NCBI GenBank assembly: GCA_964584985.1
Contig: CAZPBK010000005.1
Location: 1-56,227 of the forward strand
Length of the DNA: 56,227 nt
Source of the DNA: JABMRF01 sp964584985
Lineage (GTDB): Bacteria; Patescibacteriota; Patescibacteriia; UBA11705; JABHMO01
Reading direction: 5' to 3'
The notes under the pieces are model-generated. The model was not told the DNA's origin and did not search any database. It saw nothing but the letters and a program-made list of their open reading frames with translations. A program made the position numbers and the translations under genes. The stretch's first letter is position 1. Each line of letters opens with the position of its first letter. Below, one piece after another: positions 30,698 to 39,013 of the stretch.

Positions 30698-32446
30698 TTA
30701 TTCTTCTCTTATTGATAAAATAATTTGATCGCCCGGATTTACGCCTTCAAGTATTTCCACCTGACCGTTGGATCCGCGCAAACCGGTTTTTACCTCAACT
30801 TCTTTATAATTAATTCCGTCCGGTTCCAGGATTCTGACGATTTTTTTATTTTCTTTTCGCAAAACGGATCTTTGCGACAGGCTAATGACATTGTCTCGTT
30901 TATCGGTTAAAATATCCAAATTGGCGGTCATGCCCGGCTTTATTTTGTTGTTGCTTTCAACAAATTCAAAAGTGACTTCGTAGGTTGGAACATTGTCTAT
31001 CAAGGTTTCAGCCGGATCAATGTTTATTACCTTGGCTTCAAATTCCAGATCACTGCCATAAGCGTCCAAGGTCACCTGGGCAATATCATTTATTTCAATA
31101 TTGGCTATATCCACCTCTGGTACATCGGCTTTTATTTGATATTGGGCATCGGAAATTATAGTGACGATCGGACTGTTGGCCGGTATTATTTCTCCGAGAT
31201 CGGCTTCAATCTTGGTAATGACTCCTTTGATTGGAGAACGCAAGATTGTTTTTCCGATTTGAGCCTGGTAATTTCTAATATTGGCCAGAGCTGATCTGAT
31301 TTGAGATTTTTGAGAATCAACATTGGCCTCCGCTTGCTGAACCAAGGCTTCTTGTGAAGCGATTTGTTCGGCGGTGTATCCGGCCTGTTTTATTTTTAGT
31401 TGATCTTGAGCCGTGGCTAAGGCGTTTTCAGCGGTTGTGACAGCGGCTTCGGCCGTGGAGATATTGGATTGATTAGTGGTTTTCTGCACCAAAATGGCTT
31501 GCTTTCTACTGTTTACTGTGCTTATTTCCGTATTAAGATTACTTTTTTCCGTGGCAATGCTGGTTTGATCGCTTGAAGACAGTTGAGAAGTTATGGGGAT
31601 GGAGTTAAAAGCTGATTTTAAATCGTTCAAAGCCTGTTTTGTCTGAGTTATGGCTTGATCAATATTTTCTTGAGTTTGGTTTTTTTCAGCTTGGTTGACC
31701 ATACCTTTGGAGCCTCCGCTTAAAGAACTCAAATTGTCATTATTCCAACGACCGGCTTGCGTTTGTCCCAAAAGAGATTCAACAGCTTGAGCTTTGGCGT
31801 CGGCCACGGATAGGGAGTCCGGGGTGTATCCGTGAAAATAGCTAAACTGGATATCGGTTAAAGTGTATAAACTGCTTTCGGCCGTGCTGATTGCTCCGGA
31901 AAGAGCATAAAGAGCATTATTATAATCTTCCTCCAAAGCGGTTTTGGCCTGGTCTTTTACATTAGTTAAATTATTTTGGGCATCGCTGAGATCTTTTTCC
32001 TCATTGTTTACAGTGGTTTCGGCCAATTGTATTTCTTCCGGAGTGCTACCGGCTTGATATTCCCGTAACTTGGCCTCGGCGCTGGCCAAAGAAGCTTGGT
32101 ATTGTTTCAGTTGAGCTCGGGCTTGATCATAGCCGGCTCTGGCTTGTTCCAATTGAGCGGCGATGTCGGCGTTGCTTAATTGTGCCAGCATTTGATTTTT
32201 TTTAACTTCGTCTTTTACTTTGACGGGAAGATAGGTTATTTTGCCACTCTTTTCAAAGGCCAGGTCAATTTCCTTGGCTGCTTCCACACTGCCGGTGATA
32301 CTGACTTCTTGAATCAATTCTCCTTTTTCCGCTTTCACCAGGTCATATTTCGGTTGAGCTGTTTTGTTGGAAAAATAAATTCCGGTGACGGCTATTAAAA
32401 TAATAATGATGACAATCGCCCAAAAACTCTTTTTTTTGAAAATCAT
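30698..32446 (-). CDS. HlyD/MacA-type membrane fusion (adaptor) protein with long coiled coil
   Basis: 582 aa, longer than typical MacA (about 370). A membrane anchor at about residues 8-25 is followed by the first half of a lipoyl-like domain (VSITGSVEAAKEIDLAFEKSG). The middle (about 75-400) is Gln/Ala-rich coiled coil. The second lipoyl half (TILRSPIKGVITKIEADLGE), the beta-barrel (VTLDAYGSDLEFEAKVINID) and a membrane-proximal domain complete it. Gram-negative relatives reach an outer-membrane channel; in an organism that may lack an outer membrane the long hairpin could span the cell wall. No TolC-like gene is in the window. Confidence 0.9.
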   Translation of the reverse strand: MIFKKKSFWAIVIIIILIAVTGIYFSNKTAQPKYDLVKAEKGELIQEVSITGSVEAAKEIDLAFEKSGKITYLPVKVKDEVKKNQMLAQLSNADIAAQLEQARAGYDQARAQLKQYQASLASAEAKLREYQAGSTPEEIQLAETTVNNEEKDLSDAQNNLTNVKDQAKTALEEDYNNALYALSGAISTAESSLYTLTDIQFSYFHGYTPDSLSVADAKAQAVESLLGQTQAGRWNNDNLSSLSGGSKGMVNQAEKNQTQENIDQAITQTKQALNDLKSAFNSIPITSQLSSSDQTSIATEKSNLNTEISTVNSRKQAILVQKTTNQSNISTAEAAVTTAENALATAQDQLKIKQAGYTAEQIASQEALVQQAEANVDSQKSQIRSALANIRNYQAQIGKTILRSPIKGVITKIEADLGEIIPANSPIVTIISDAQYQIKADVPEVDIANIEINDIAQVTLDAYGSDLEFEAKVINIDPAETLIDNVPTYEVTFEFVESNNKIKPGMTANLDILTDKRDNVISLSQRSVLRKENKKIVRILEPDGINYKEVEVKTGLRGSNGQVEILEGVNPGDQIILSIREE

Positions 32447-32478
32447 ATTTATCTTATAAATATTAGTAAATAATTATT

Positions 32479-32901
32479 TTATTTTTTATCAAGCAATTTA
32501 TTGTAGATTCTTATCAGATCTTTTTTATCCTTTTTGTTAAGAGGGGAGAGACAATTTTTGATGATTTCTTGAAAATTATTATGAAAGGTTTTTATAAATT
32601 TTTCGCCCTTTTTGGTGACTATCAAAATTATTTTTCGACGGTCATTTGGATCTTGTCTCCGATCCAGATATTTATTTATTACCAATTTATCCACCAAGGC
32701 TGTGGCTGACGGGGGCGTAATACCCAGGAAGCGCGCTACCTTTTTCATATTGCTGTTTTTGTTTTTTCGCAAGTATGTAAGGATTTCCGTTTTTATCAAG
32801 TCTTCCGGGAGGAAGTTTTTTTTGTGCCTGAACTTGGAAGCCAATCGTCTCTTTGTTTCAAACATCAAGCTCATTATTTGAGAGTTTTGTGATTTTGGCA
32901 T
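32479..32901 (-). CDS. MarR family transcriptional regulator
   Basis: 140 aa. The winged helix-turn-helix is seen in KKVARFLGITPPSATALVDK and the wing DRRQDPNDRRKIILIVTKKG, with the conserved Asp/Arg of the MarR wing. Helices at both ends form the dimer interface. It is the first gene of the export operon. A perfect inverted repeat overlaps the predicted early transcribed region, so it likely represses its own operon and releases on binding a ligand. No SD. Confidence 0.92.
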   Translation of the reverse strand: MPKSQNSQIMSLMFETKRRLASKFRHKKNFLPEDLIKTEILTYLRKNKNSNMKKVARFLGITPPSATALVDKLVINKYLDRRQDPNDRRKIILIVTKKGEKFIKTFHNNFQEIIKNCLSPLNKKDKKDLIRIYNKLLDKK

Positions 32902-32910
32902 AAGATAAAG

Positions 32911-32925
32911 GTTAGTTTAACTAAC
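32911..32925 (-). promoter_or_regulatory. Probable MarR operator
   Basis: GTTAGTT-T-AACTAAC, a perfect 7+7 inverted repeat with one central base, about 8 to 22 bases downstream of the predicted transcription start and 10 bases before the marR start codon. Confidence 0.7.
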
Positions 32926-32939
32926 TATTAGTCTTTGGA

Positions 32940-32968
32940 ATTATACAGCTTTGTTTTTTTTATGTCAA
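32940..32968 (-). promoter_or_regulatory. Promoter of the marR export operon
   Basis: On the minus strand TTGACA (32963-32968), 17-base spacer, TATAAT (32940-32945): full consensus. Unlike the other consensus promoters in the window it serves a gene without SD. Confidence 0.88.
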
Positions 32969-32970
32969 AC

Positions 32971-32999
32971 AAAAAAGACCCCTTTTCAGAGTCTTTTTA
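32971..32999 (-). terminator. rpmB terminator
   Basis: On the minus strand AAAGACTC...GGGTCTTT (with a G-U pair) followed by six T, running right up to the -35 of the marR promoter. Confidence 0.75.
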
Positions 33000-33000
33000 C

Positions 33001-33174
33001 TTATCGGTTTTTGGCCAGGGACTTGATACATTTGGTGCAGAGCGTTGTTTTTTTACCGTCCACCGTTTTTTGTTGAAGGTTTAGGTATTGTTTTCTTTTT
33101 GTGGCTATTTTTGAATGGCTTCTTTTGTTTGAGCTTCGTGGACCCCGGCCGCATTTGTCACATACTTTGGCCAT
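33001..33174 (-). CDS. rpmB: Large ribosomal subunit protein bL28
   Basis: 57 aa, beginning MAKVCDKCGRGPRSSNKRSH and containing SKIATKRKQYLNLQ and a C-terminal LCTKCIKSLAK. The paired CxxC motifs make a zinc-ribbon form of bL28, and the order of conserved segments is that of the family. It is a lone ribosomal gene on the minus strand, upstream of the marR operon and divergent from the M50 protease gene. The ATG has no SD. The gene is short and easily missed in automatic calls. Confidence 0.88.
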   Translation of the reverse strand: MAKVCDKCGRGPRSSNKRSHSKIATKRKQYLNLQQKTVDGKKTTLCTKCIKSLAKNR

Positions 33175-33215
33175 AAATAATATTTTTAATGTTTATGGAA
33201 ATATACTAACATATG

Positions 33216-33224
33216 TGTTATAAT
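33216..33224 (+). promoter_or_regulatory. Extended -10 promoter of the M50 protease gene
   Basis: TGT-TATAAT (TATAAT at 33219-33224). The leader to the ATG at 33305 would be about 70 bases. Confidence 0.55.
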
Positions 33225-33304
33225 AAATCAAGTCTTTTTGACGAACAATCCTTAATATGTTTTCATGTCTGCGGATTTGTATTAAATAAATAATAAAAAG
33301 TTTT

Positions 33305-33982
33305 ATGATAATTTTGTCTTTAATGGATCAGCCGTTTGTTCTTTTGGCTTGGGTTATCGCCATTGTCTTTGTTTTGACCGTGCATGAATTTTCTCATGCT
33401 TTGGCCGCTCATCTTATGGGTGATCAAACAGCCAAAATGCAAGGTCGGCTTACTCTAAATCCCCTTTCTCATATTAGTTGGACCGGTTTTTTTATGTTGC
33501 TTTTGGTGGGGTTTGGTTGGGGGCGTCCGGTGCCTTTTAATCCCTATAATTTGAAAAATCAAAAATACGGACCGGCTTTGGTGGCCTTGGCCGGACCGGC
33601 TTCCAATCTTATAATGGCTTTAATAAGTATCCTTATTTTTAAAGTGATTTTTCCGGCGCTTCATCCTTTGTTTTTAATCTATGGAGGAGTTGGCCTTGGA
33701 GCCGCTTCCGGTAATTTGCTAGCCATTTTTTTATCTTTGTTTATATTTTTGAATTTTATTTTGATGTTGTTTAATTTGCTTCCGATTCCTCCCTTGGACG
33801 GATCCAAAATTTTGTTTGCATTTCTTTCCGATGTAAAATATGCTAATTTTAAACAGACACTGGAACATCAAGGCCCGATGATTTTACTTTTGATAATTAT
33901 AATGGATAGTGTGCTAAATTTGAATATTTTAAGCGGGCTGTTCTACGGTTTTTTGGACATTATTTATAAAATATTGATTTGA
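33305..33982 (+). CDS. Site-2 protease family protein (M50)
   Basis: 225 aa, several membrane spans. The zinc site HEFSHALAAHLMGD (HExxH variant: His-Glu-Phe-Ser-His) is at about residues 27-40, and the second motif NLLPIPPLDGSKI supplies the Asp ligand. These proteases cut within the membrane and often process signal proteins. No PDZ domain is present, as in the short S2P-like branch. It ends just 2 bases before the -35 of the rpsL promoter. Confidence 0.9.
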   Translation: MIILSLMDQPFVLLAWVIAIVFVLTVHEFSHALAAHLMGDQTAKMQGRLTLNPLSHISWTGFFMLLLVGFGWGRPVPFNPYNLKNQKYGPALVALAGPASNLIMALISILIFKVIFPALHPLFLIYGGVGLGAASGNLLAIFLSLFIFLNFILMLFNLLPIPPLDGSKILFAFLSDVKYANFKQTLEHQGPMILLLIIIMDSVLNLNILSGLFYGFLDIIYKILI

Positions 33983-33984
33983 GC

Positions 33985-34013
33985 TTGACGGAAAAATATT
34001 TGTGTGTTATCTT
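33985..34013 (+). promoter_or_regulatory. Promoter of rpsL
   Basis: TTGACG (33985-33990), 17-base spacer, TATCTT (34008-34013) with extended TG (34005-34006). The leader contains a small GCTTAA-A-TTAAGC palindrome (about 34028-34040). Confidence 0.6.
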
Positions 34014-34091
34014 GTTATCAACTTGTAAGGCTTAAATTAAGCTATATTTTCATTAATAAGATCAAAAACATTTAATTTTGACTATATTTTT

Positions 34092-34511
34092 ATGCCAACA
34101 ATCAGCCAATTGGTTCGTAAAGGACGTAAAACTCAGAAATCAAAATCAAAGACACCTGCTTTGCAGACTGTTTTAAATACTAAGAAAAGAAAACGCAGCG
34201 TATTGCCCAAAGGAGCGCCTTTTAAGCGAGGAGTTTGCGTAAAAGTGACTACCATTACTCCCAAAAAGCCGAATTCGGCTTTGAGAAAAGTCGCTCGTGT
34301 TCGATTATCCAACGGACAGGAGGTAACCGCTTATATTCCGGGAGAAGGACATAATCTTCAAGAACATTCAATAGTTATGTTGCGAGGTGGAAGAGTAAAA
34401 GATCTTCCGGGTGTTCGTTACCATGTTGTCAGAGGTGTTTATGACACTCAAGGTGTTGATGGAAGAAAACAGTCACGATCTTTGTACGGGACTAAAAAAG
34501 AGAGTAAATAA
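34092..34511 (+). CDS. rpsL: Small ribosomal subunit protein uS12
   Basis: 139 aa. TTITPKKPNSALRKVARVRL and GGRVKDLPGVRYHVVRGVYD are the decoding-site loops in which streptomycin-resistance changes usually occur; both Lys are wild type. The usual first gene of the str operon (rpsL, rpsG, fusA, tuf), which is kept here. No SD. Confidence 0.98.
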   Translation: MPTISQLVRKGRKTQKSKSKTPALQTVLNTKKRKRSVLPKGAPFKRGVCVKVTTITPKKPNSALRKVARVRLSNGQEVTAYIPGEGHNLQEHSIVMLRGGRVKDLPGVRYHVVRGVYDTQGVDGRKQSRSLYGTKKESK

Positions 34512-34605
34512 ATACTTATACATAAATTATAAAAGCTTGGGAGTAATGCGGGATATATTGATAAAAATATGTACTCGTGTGAATCTTAAACTAAGTTAAA
34601 CAATT

Positions 34606-35103
34606 ATGAGAGGAAAACAAGCACCAAAAAGAAAAATCAGAGGAGATGTGCGTTACAACAGTCCTTTGGTGGCCAAATTCATAAACTATTTAATGGAAGA
34701 TGGGAAAAAGGCTGTAGCTCAGCATATAGTTTATGATTGTTTTGATAAAATAGACGAACGGATAAAATCTGGAAAAATTGATAAAGAAAAATATCCAACC
34801 GCTTTGGCAGTTTTTGATCAAGCGGTAAAAAATGTAATACCTCAGATGGAAGTTAGAGGTCGTCGTATTGGCGGCGGAAATTTTCAAATACCGTATCCGG
34901 TTCGCGGAGATAGACGGTATTTTTTGAGTTTGCATTGGTTAATAAATGCGGCTAAAAATAAAAGCGGGAAACCGATGAATGAAAAACTTTTTGATGAATT
35001 GATTGCCGCTTTAAACAATGAAGGGGACGCCATTAAAAAGAAAGAGGATGTTCACCGCATGGCCGAATCCAACAGAGCCTTTGCTCACTTTGCTCGCTTT
35101 TAA
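34606..35103 (+). CDS. rpsG: Small ribosomal subunit protein uS7
   Basis: 165 aa (usual 156). Starts MRGKQAPKRKIRGDVRYNSP and carries the head-domain helices with VRGRRIGGGNFQIPYPV and RAFAHFARF. It nucleates assembly of the 30S head. About 95 bases separate it from rpsL, with no further gene. No SD. Confidence 0.97.
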   Translation: MRGKQAPKRKIRGDVRYNSPLVAKFINYLMEDGKKAVAQHIVYDCFDKIDERIKSGKIDKEKYPTALAVFDQAVKNVIPQMEVRGRRIGGGNFQIPYPVRGDRRYFLSLHWLINAAKNKSGKPMNEKLFDELIAALNNEGDAIKKKEDVHRMAESNRAFAHFARF

Positions 35104-35126
35104 GCATTATTAAAATAAATAATTTA

Positions 35127-35176
35127 ATCCGGATGTTCGGAGCGCCACAAAAATGTTTGAGGCGAAAGAGCCGGAT
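35127..35176 (+). promoter_or_regulatory. Hairpin in the fusA leader
   Basis: ATCCGG (35127-35132) pairs with CCGGAT (35171-35176) and inside it CGCC (35143-35146) with GGCG (35161-35164). It lies 17 bases before the fusA ATG and could control its translation. Protein binding is not known. Confidence 0.4.
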
Positions 35177-35192
35177 GCTGGATACAAATTTT

Positions 35193-37283
35193 ATGGCTAG
35201 AGAATATTCATTAAAAGATACCAGAAATATTGGAATTATCGCTCATATTGATGCCGGTAAAACTACGGTTACCGAGCGTATTTTATTTTATACCGGAAAA
35301 AAACATAAGATTGGCGAGGTGCATGAAGGACAAGCGGAAATGGACTGGATGGAGCAAGAACAGGAAAGAGGCATCACCATTACTTCCGCGGCCACTACTT
35401 GTTTTTGGAATGATAAACGAATAAATATAATTGACACTCCGGGACATGTGGACTTTACCGCTGAGGTGGAGCGTTCACTTCGAGTTTTGGATGGAGGAGT
35501 TATTGTTTTTGACGGGGTGGCCGGAGTTGAGCCACAATCTGAAACCGTTTGGCGTCAAGCGGTGAAATATGAAGTGCCGAAAATGGGTTTTGTTAATAAA
35601 ATGGACAGAATGGGCGCTGATTTTTACGCGGACATGGAATCAATTTATGATAGATTAACCAAAGATGCTTATCCGATTCAGTTGCCGATAGGTGCGGCTG
35701 AAGATTTTAAGGGAATTATTGATTTGTTAACAATGAAAGCCTATATTTACGAAGATGATCTGGGGATGAAAATAACTGAAACCGAAATTCCCGAGGACAT
35801 GAAAACCAAGTCTGAAGAATATAGAAATAAATTAGTGGAAGCCATTGTGGAACATGATGAAGCTTTGATGGATAAATATTTGGCCGGAGAAGAAATTCCT
35901 TTGGAAGATATAAAACAAGGATTAAGAAAAGCCACTATTGATAATAAAATTTTACCGGTGATGGTGGGAAGCGCGTTAAAGAACAAAGGTGTGCAAATGC
36001 TTTTGGATGCTATTGTTGATTATTTGCCTTCACCTTTGGATGTTCCTCCGATTGAAGGACTTGATCCGCAAAACGAAGAGGAAGTTATAAAAGTGAAAAC
36101 GGATGATGATGATCCTTTTGCCGGATTGGCTTTTAAGGTGGCTACTGATCCGTATGTTGGTAAACTTTGTTTTGTTAGAATTTATTCCGGTACTTTGAAA
36201 TCAAGTTCTTATGTTTACAATACCGGTTCCGGTCAAAAAGAAAGAATAGGTCGTCTTTTGCGAATGCATGCCAATCATCGCGAAGAAGTTGACGAAGCCT
36301 ATGCCGGAGATATTGTAGCCGTTGTTGGTTTAAAAAATACATATACCGGACATACTCTTTGTGATGAAGAACGAAAGGTTGTTCTGGAATCAATAACCTT
36401 TCCCGAGCCGGTTATTTCCGTGGCGATTGAACCAAAGACTAAAGCCGACCAAGAAAAAATGGGTTTGGCTTTGCAAAAATTGGCTGAGGAAGATCCGACT
36501 TTTGTGGTAAAAACCGATGAGGACACTATGCAGACCATTATTTCCGGAATGGGAGAGCTTCATTTGGATATTTTGGTAGACAGGATGAAAAGAGAATTTA
36601 ATGTTGAAGCCAATATCGGTAATCCCCAAGTTTCCTATAAAGAGACCATTAAACAAACAGCAGAAGCTGAAGGAAAGTATGTACGACAATCAGGAGGTCG
36701 CGGTCAATATGGTCATTGTCACTTGCGACTTTCTCCGAGAGAGAGAGGAGAAGGTTTTGAATTCAGCGATGAAATAAAGGGTGGAGTTATTCCAAAAGAA
36801 TTTATTCCGGCTATTGAAAAAGGTGTTAAAGAAGCTATGGACAAAGGAATAGTGGCCGGTTATCCGATGATTGATATGGAAACAACTTTGTATGACGGTT
36901 CGTTCCATGAAGTTGACTCTTCTGAAGCCGCCTTTAAAGTTGCCGGCTCAATCGCTTTCCAAGAAGCGGCCAAAAAAGCTGATCCTATTTTGCTTGAGCC
37001 GATGATGAAAGTGGAAGTAGTGATTCCTGAACAGTATTTGGGAGATGTGGTGGGTGATCTTAACTCTAAAAGAGCGCAGGTTAATGAGATGAAAGATAAA
37101 CCCAAAGCCAAAGTGGTTGACGCGGAAGTTCCATTGGCTGAAATGTTTGGCTATGCCACTAATCTTAGATCCATGACTCAAGGTAGAGGTAGTTATGCAA
37201 TGGAGTTTTCTCATTACGCTGAAGTTCCGAAGAATGTTGTTGAAAAAATAATCTCCAATAAGGAAAAAAGCGAAAAAGAATAA
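35193..37283 (+). CDS. fusA: Elongation factor G
   Basis: 696 aa from the ATG at 35193. An in-frame start at 35133 would add 20 unrelated residues and lies inside the leader hairpin. G1 AHIDAGKTT, G3 DTPGHVDFTAE and G4 NKMDRMG are intact. Domains II to V follow, with SGMGELHLDI of domain III and SDEIKGGVIPKEFIPA of domain IV. It drives translocation on the ribosome by GTP hydrolysis. No SD. Confidence 0.98.
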   Translation: MAREYSLKDTRNIGIIAHIDAGKTTVTERILFYTGKKHKIGEVHEGQAEMDWMEQEQERGITITSAATTCFWNDKRINIIDTPGHVDFTAEVERSLRVLDGGVIVFDGVAGVEPQSETVWRQAVKYEVPKMGFVNKMDRMGADFYADMESIYDRLTKDAYPIQLPIGAAEDFKGIIDLLTMKAYIYEDDLGMKITETEIPEDMKTKSEEYRNKLVEAIVEHDEALMDKYLAGEEIPLEDIKQGLRKATIDNKILPVMVGSALKNKGVQMLLDAIVDYLPSPLDVPPIEGLDPQNEEEVIKVKTDDDDPFAGLAFKVATDPYVGKLCFVRIYSGTLKSSSYVYNTGSGQKERIGRLLRMHANHREEVDEAYAGDIVAVVGLKNTYTGHTLCDEERKVVLESITFPEPVISVAIEPKTKADQEKMGLALQKLAEEDPTFVVKTDEDTMQTIISGMGELHLDILVDRMKREFNVEANIGNPQVSYKETIKQTAEAEGKYVRQSGGRGQYGHCHLRLSPRERGEGFEFSDEIKGGVIPKEFIPAIEKGVKEAMDKGIVAGYPMIDMETTLYDGSFHEVDSSEAAFKVAGSIAFQEAAKKADPILLEPMMKVEVVIPEQYLGDVVGDLNSKRAQVNEMKDKPKAKVVDAEVPLAEMFGYATNLRSMTQGRGSYAMEFSHYAEVPKNVVEKIISNKEKSEKE

Positions 37284-37301
37284 ACCAATCATTGTTTTTA
37301 T

Positions 37302-37613
37302 ATGCGGGATCAATGGCGAAAAATACTTGAATTTATAAACAAAACAGGGGAAAAAATAGTTGTTTTTGATCAAGAAAGTCAAAAAGGTTTTGTTGTAATG
37401 GATTTGGATTCGTATGAAAAAAGAGTATTGGGAAAGTCTGAAGTAAAGGGCTTGACTGAAGATGAACTTTTGGATAAAATAAATCAGGATATCGCCACTT
37501 GGCAAGCACTACAAAAGCCTCGGAGTACAGTATTGGAAAAAGAAATAGGCGAAATTGAAGAAGTTGAAGATGAAGATATGGAAGATCAGTACTATATAGA
37601 GCCCGTTGAATAG
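37302..37613 (+). CDS. Unknown acidic protein between fusA and tuf (Phd/YefM-like N-terminus)
   Basis: 103 aa. The segment VVFDQESQKGFVVMDLDSYE has the shape of the Phd/YefM antitoxin core (strand, then VVMDLDSYE), followed by a helical region and a very acidic C-terminus (IEEVEDEDMEDQYY). No toxin gene is adjacent, and its place inside the str operon suggests a housekeeping rather than a toxin-antitoxin role. It starts 18 bases after fusA. The relation to Phd is weak and by eye. Confidence 0.5.
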   Translation: MRDQWRKILEFINKTGEKIVVFDQESQKGFVVMDLDSYEKRVLGKSEVKGLTEDELLDKINQDIATWQALQKPRSTVLEKEIGEIEEVEDEDMEDQYYIEPVE

Positions 37614-37616
37614 GTC

Positions 37617-37644
37617 TTGTCTGTAGGTTGGTTTATGTTATAAT
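37617..37644 (+). promoter_or_regulatory. tuf promoter
   Basis: TTGTCT (37617-37622), 16-base spacer, TATAAT (37639-37644) with extended TG (37636-37637). tuf thus has its own promoter right after the preceding stop codon. Confidence 0.75.
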
Positions 37645-37683
37645 ATTGGTAAATAATTTAAAATAAGTCAGTTAAAATTAAAC

Positions 37684-37732
37684 AAGGTGGCTGGCTCGTA
37701 ACCTCCGAATGTCGGGGGGCCGCCTTAAGGAG
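37684..37732 (+). promoter_or_regulatory. Structured tuf leader with adjoining SD
   Basis: AAGGTGGC (37684-37691) pairs with GCCGCCTT (37719-37726) over 8 bp with one G-U. Inside, CCTCCGA (37702-37708) pairs with TCGGGGG (37712-37718) with one G-U. The SD AAGGAG (37727-37732) follows directly, and CCTCC inside the stem is complementary to an SD. Translation control is likely, but the ligand is not known. Confidence 0.6.
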
Positions 37733-37742
37733 TAAAAAAAAC

Positions 37743-38936
37743 ATGTCAGACAAATTTGAAAGAAGCAAACCCCATGTTAATGTGGGTACCATTGGCCATG
37801 TGGACCATGGCAAAACTACTCTTACTGCCGCCATCCTAAAATATCTTTTGGGGAAGGGCGGAATAGCGCAAAGTAAGGAAGTGGATCAGATTGATGCCGC
37901 GCCAGAAGAAAAAGAGCGCGGAATCACTATTGCCACCGCTCATGTGGAGTATGAAAGTGACAAACGTCATTATGCTCATGTGGATTGTCCGGGGCATGCT
38001 GATTATGTTAAAAACATGATTACCGGCGCCGCCCAAATGGACGGAGCCATCATGGTGGTTGCGGCCACCGACGGACCGATGCCTCAGACCAGAGAGCATA
38101 TTCTTTTGGCTCGTCAGGTTGGTGTTCCGGCAATTGTTGTATTTTTAAACAAAACCGATTTGGTTGAAGATGCCGAGCTTATTGATTTGGTGGAGGAAGA
38201 AATCAGAGATTTGCTTAAAAAATATGAATTCCCTGGAGACGAAACTCCGATTGTTCGAGGTTCGGCTTTAAAAGCTTTGGAAAATCCCGAGGATGAAAAT
38301 GCCACCAAATGTATCCAAGAACTTCTTGACGCCTTGGATGCTCATATTCCGGAACCGGAAAGAGATGTTGACAAGGATTTCTTAATGCCTATTGAGGACA
38401 TTTTTACCATTGAGGGGCGAGGAACTGTTGTTACCGGAAGAATTGAGCGCGGAGTGGTAAATGTTAACGATGAAATTGAAATCGTGGGTATCAATGATAC
38501 TCAAAAGACCGTAGTTACCGGTATAGAAATGTTTAATAAATCCTTGGACGAAGGAAGAGCCGGTGATAACGCGGGAATTTTGCTTCGCGGTCTTAAAAAA
38601 GAAGATGTGGAAAGAGGTCAAGTTTTGGCCAAACCGGGAAGTGTTACTCCCCATACCGAGTTTGAGTGTGAAGTTTATGTTTTGAACAAGGAAGAAGGAG
38701 GAAGACATAAACCGTTTTTCAAGGGATATAAACCTCAATTTTATATCAGAACAACAGATGTTACGGGAGAAGTTGTTCTGCCGGAAGGGACCGAAATGGT
38801 TATGCCCGGAGATACTGTAAACAACCTTAAAGTTACCTTGATTACCCCGGTTGCTTTGGAAGATCAACAAAGATTCGCCATTCGTGAGGGTGGACGAACA
38901 ATCGGCGCCGGTGTTGTAACCAAGATTATCAAGTAA
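37743..38936 (+). CDS. tuf: Elongation factor Tu
   Basis: 397 aa. GHVDHGKTT (G1), DCPGHADY (G3), NKTDLVED (G4) and the effector region DAAPEEKERGITIATAHVEY are all present, followed by the two beta-barrel domains. It delivers aminoacyl-tRNA to the ribosome. It is one of few core genes here with an SD (AAGGAG), which adjoins the leader stem. Confidence 0.99.
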   Translation: MSDKFERSKPHVNVGTIGHVDHGKTTLTAAILKYLLGKGGIAQSKEVDQIDAAPEEKERGITIATAHVEYESDKRHYAHVDCPGHADYVKNMITGAAQMDGAIMVVAATDGPMPQTREHILLARQVGVPAIVVFLNKTDLVEDAELIDLVEEEIRDLLKKYEFPGDETPIVRGSALKALENPEDENATKCIQELLDALDAHIPEPERDVDKDFLMPIEDIFTIEGRGTVVTGRIERGVVNVNDEIEIVGINDTQKTVVTGIEMFNKSLDEGRAGDNAGILLRGLKKEDVERGQVLAKPGSVTPHTEFECEVYVLNKEEGGRHKPFFKGYKPQFYIRTTDVTGEVVLPEGTEMVMPGDTVNNLKVTLITPVALEDQQRFAIREGGRTIGAGVVTKIIK

Positions 38937-38984
38937 ATATATAGCTTGGCTCCGCTCTGAAAAGGGCGGAGTATGGCTGTATAT
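38937..38984 (+). promoter_or_regulatory. Two-tier hairpin between tuf and rpsJ
   Basis: ATATATAGC (38937-38945) pairs with GCTGTATAT (38976-38984) over 9 bp with one G-U, and GCTCCGC with GCGGAGT inside it. No T-run follows, so it is not a simple terminator. It may be an r-protein leader for rpsJ or a processing site. Confidence 0.5.
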
Positions 38985-39013
38985 TTAAATTAATTAAATT
39001 GTTAAATAATCAC

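Noticed and set aside
34411..34599. 62-residue frame overlapping rpsL and the gap before rpsG
   Set aside because: It runs in another frame through rpsL and has no start signal.
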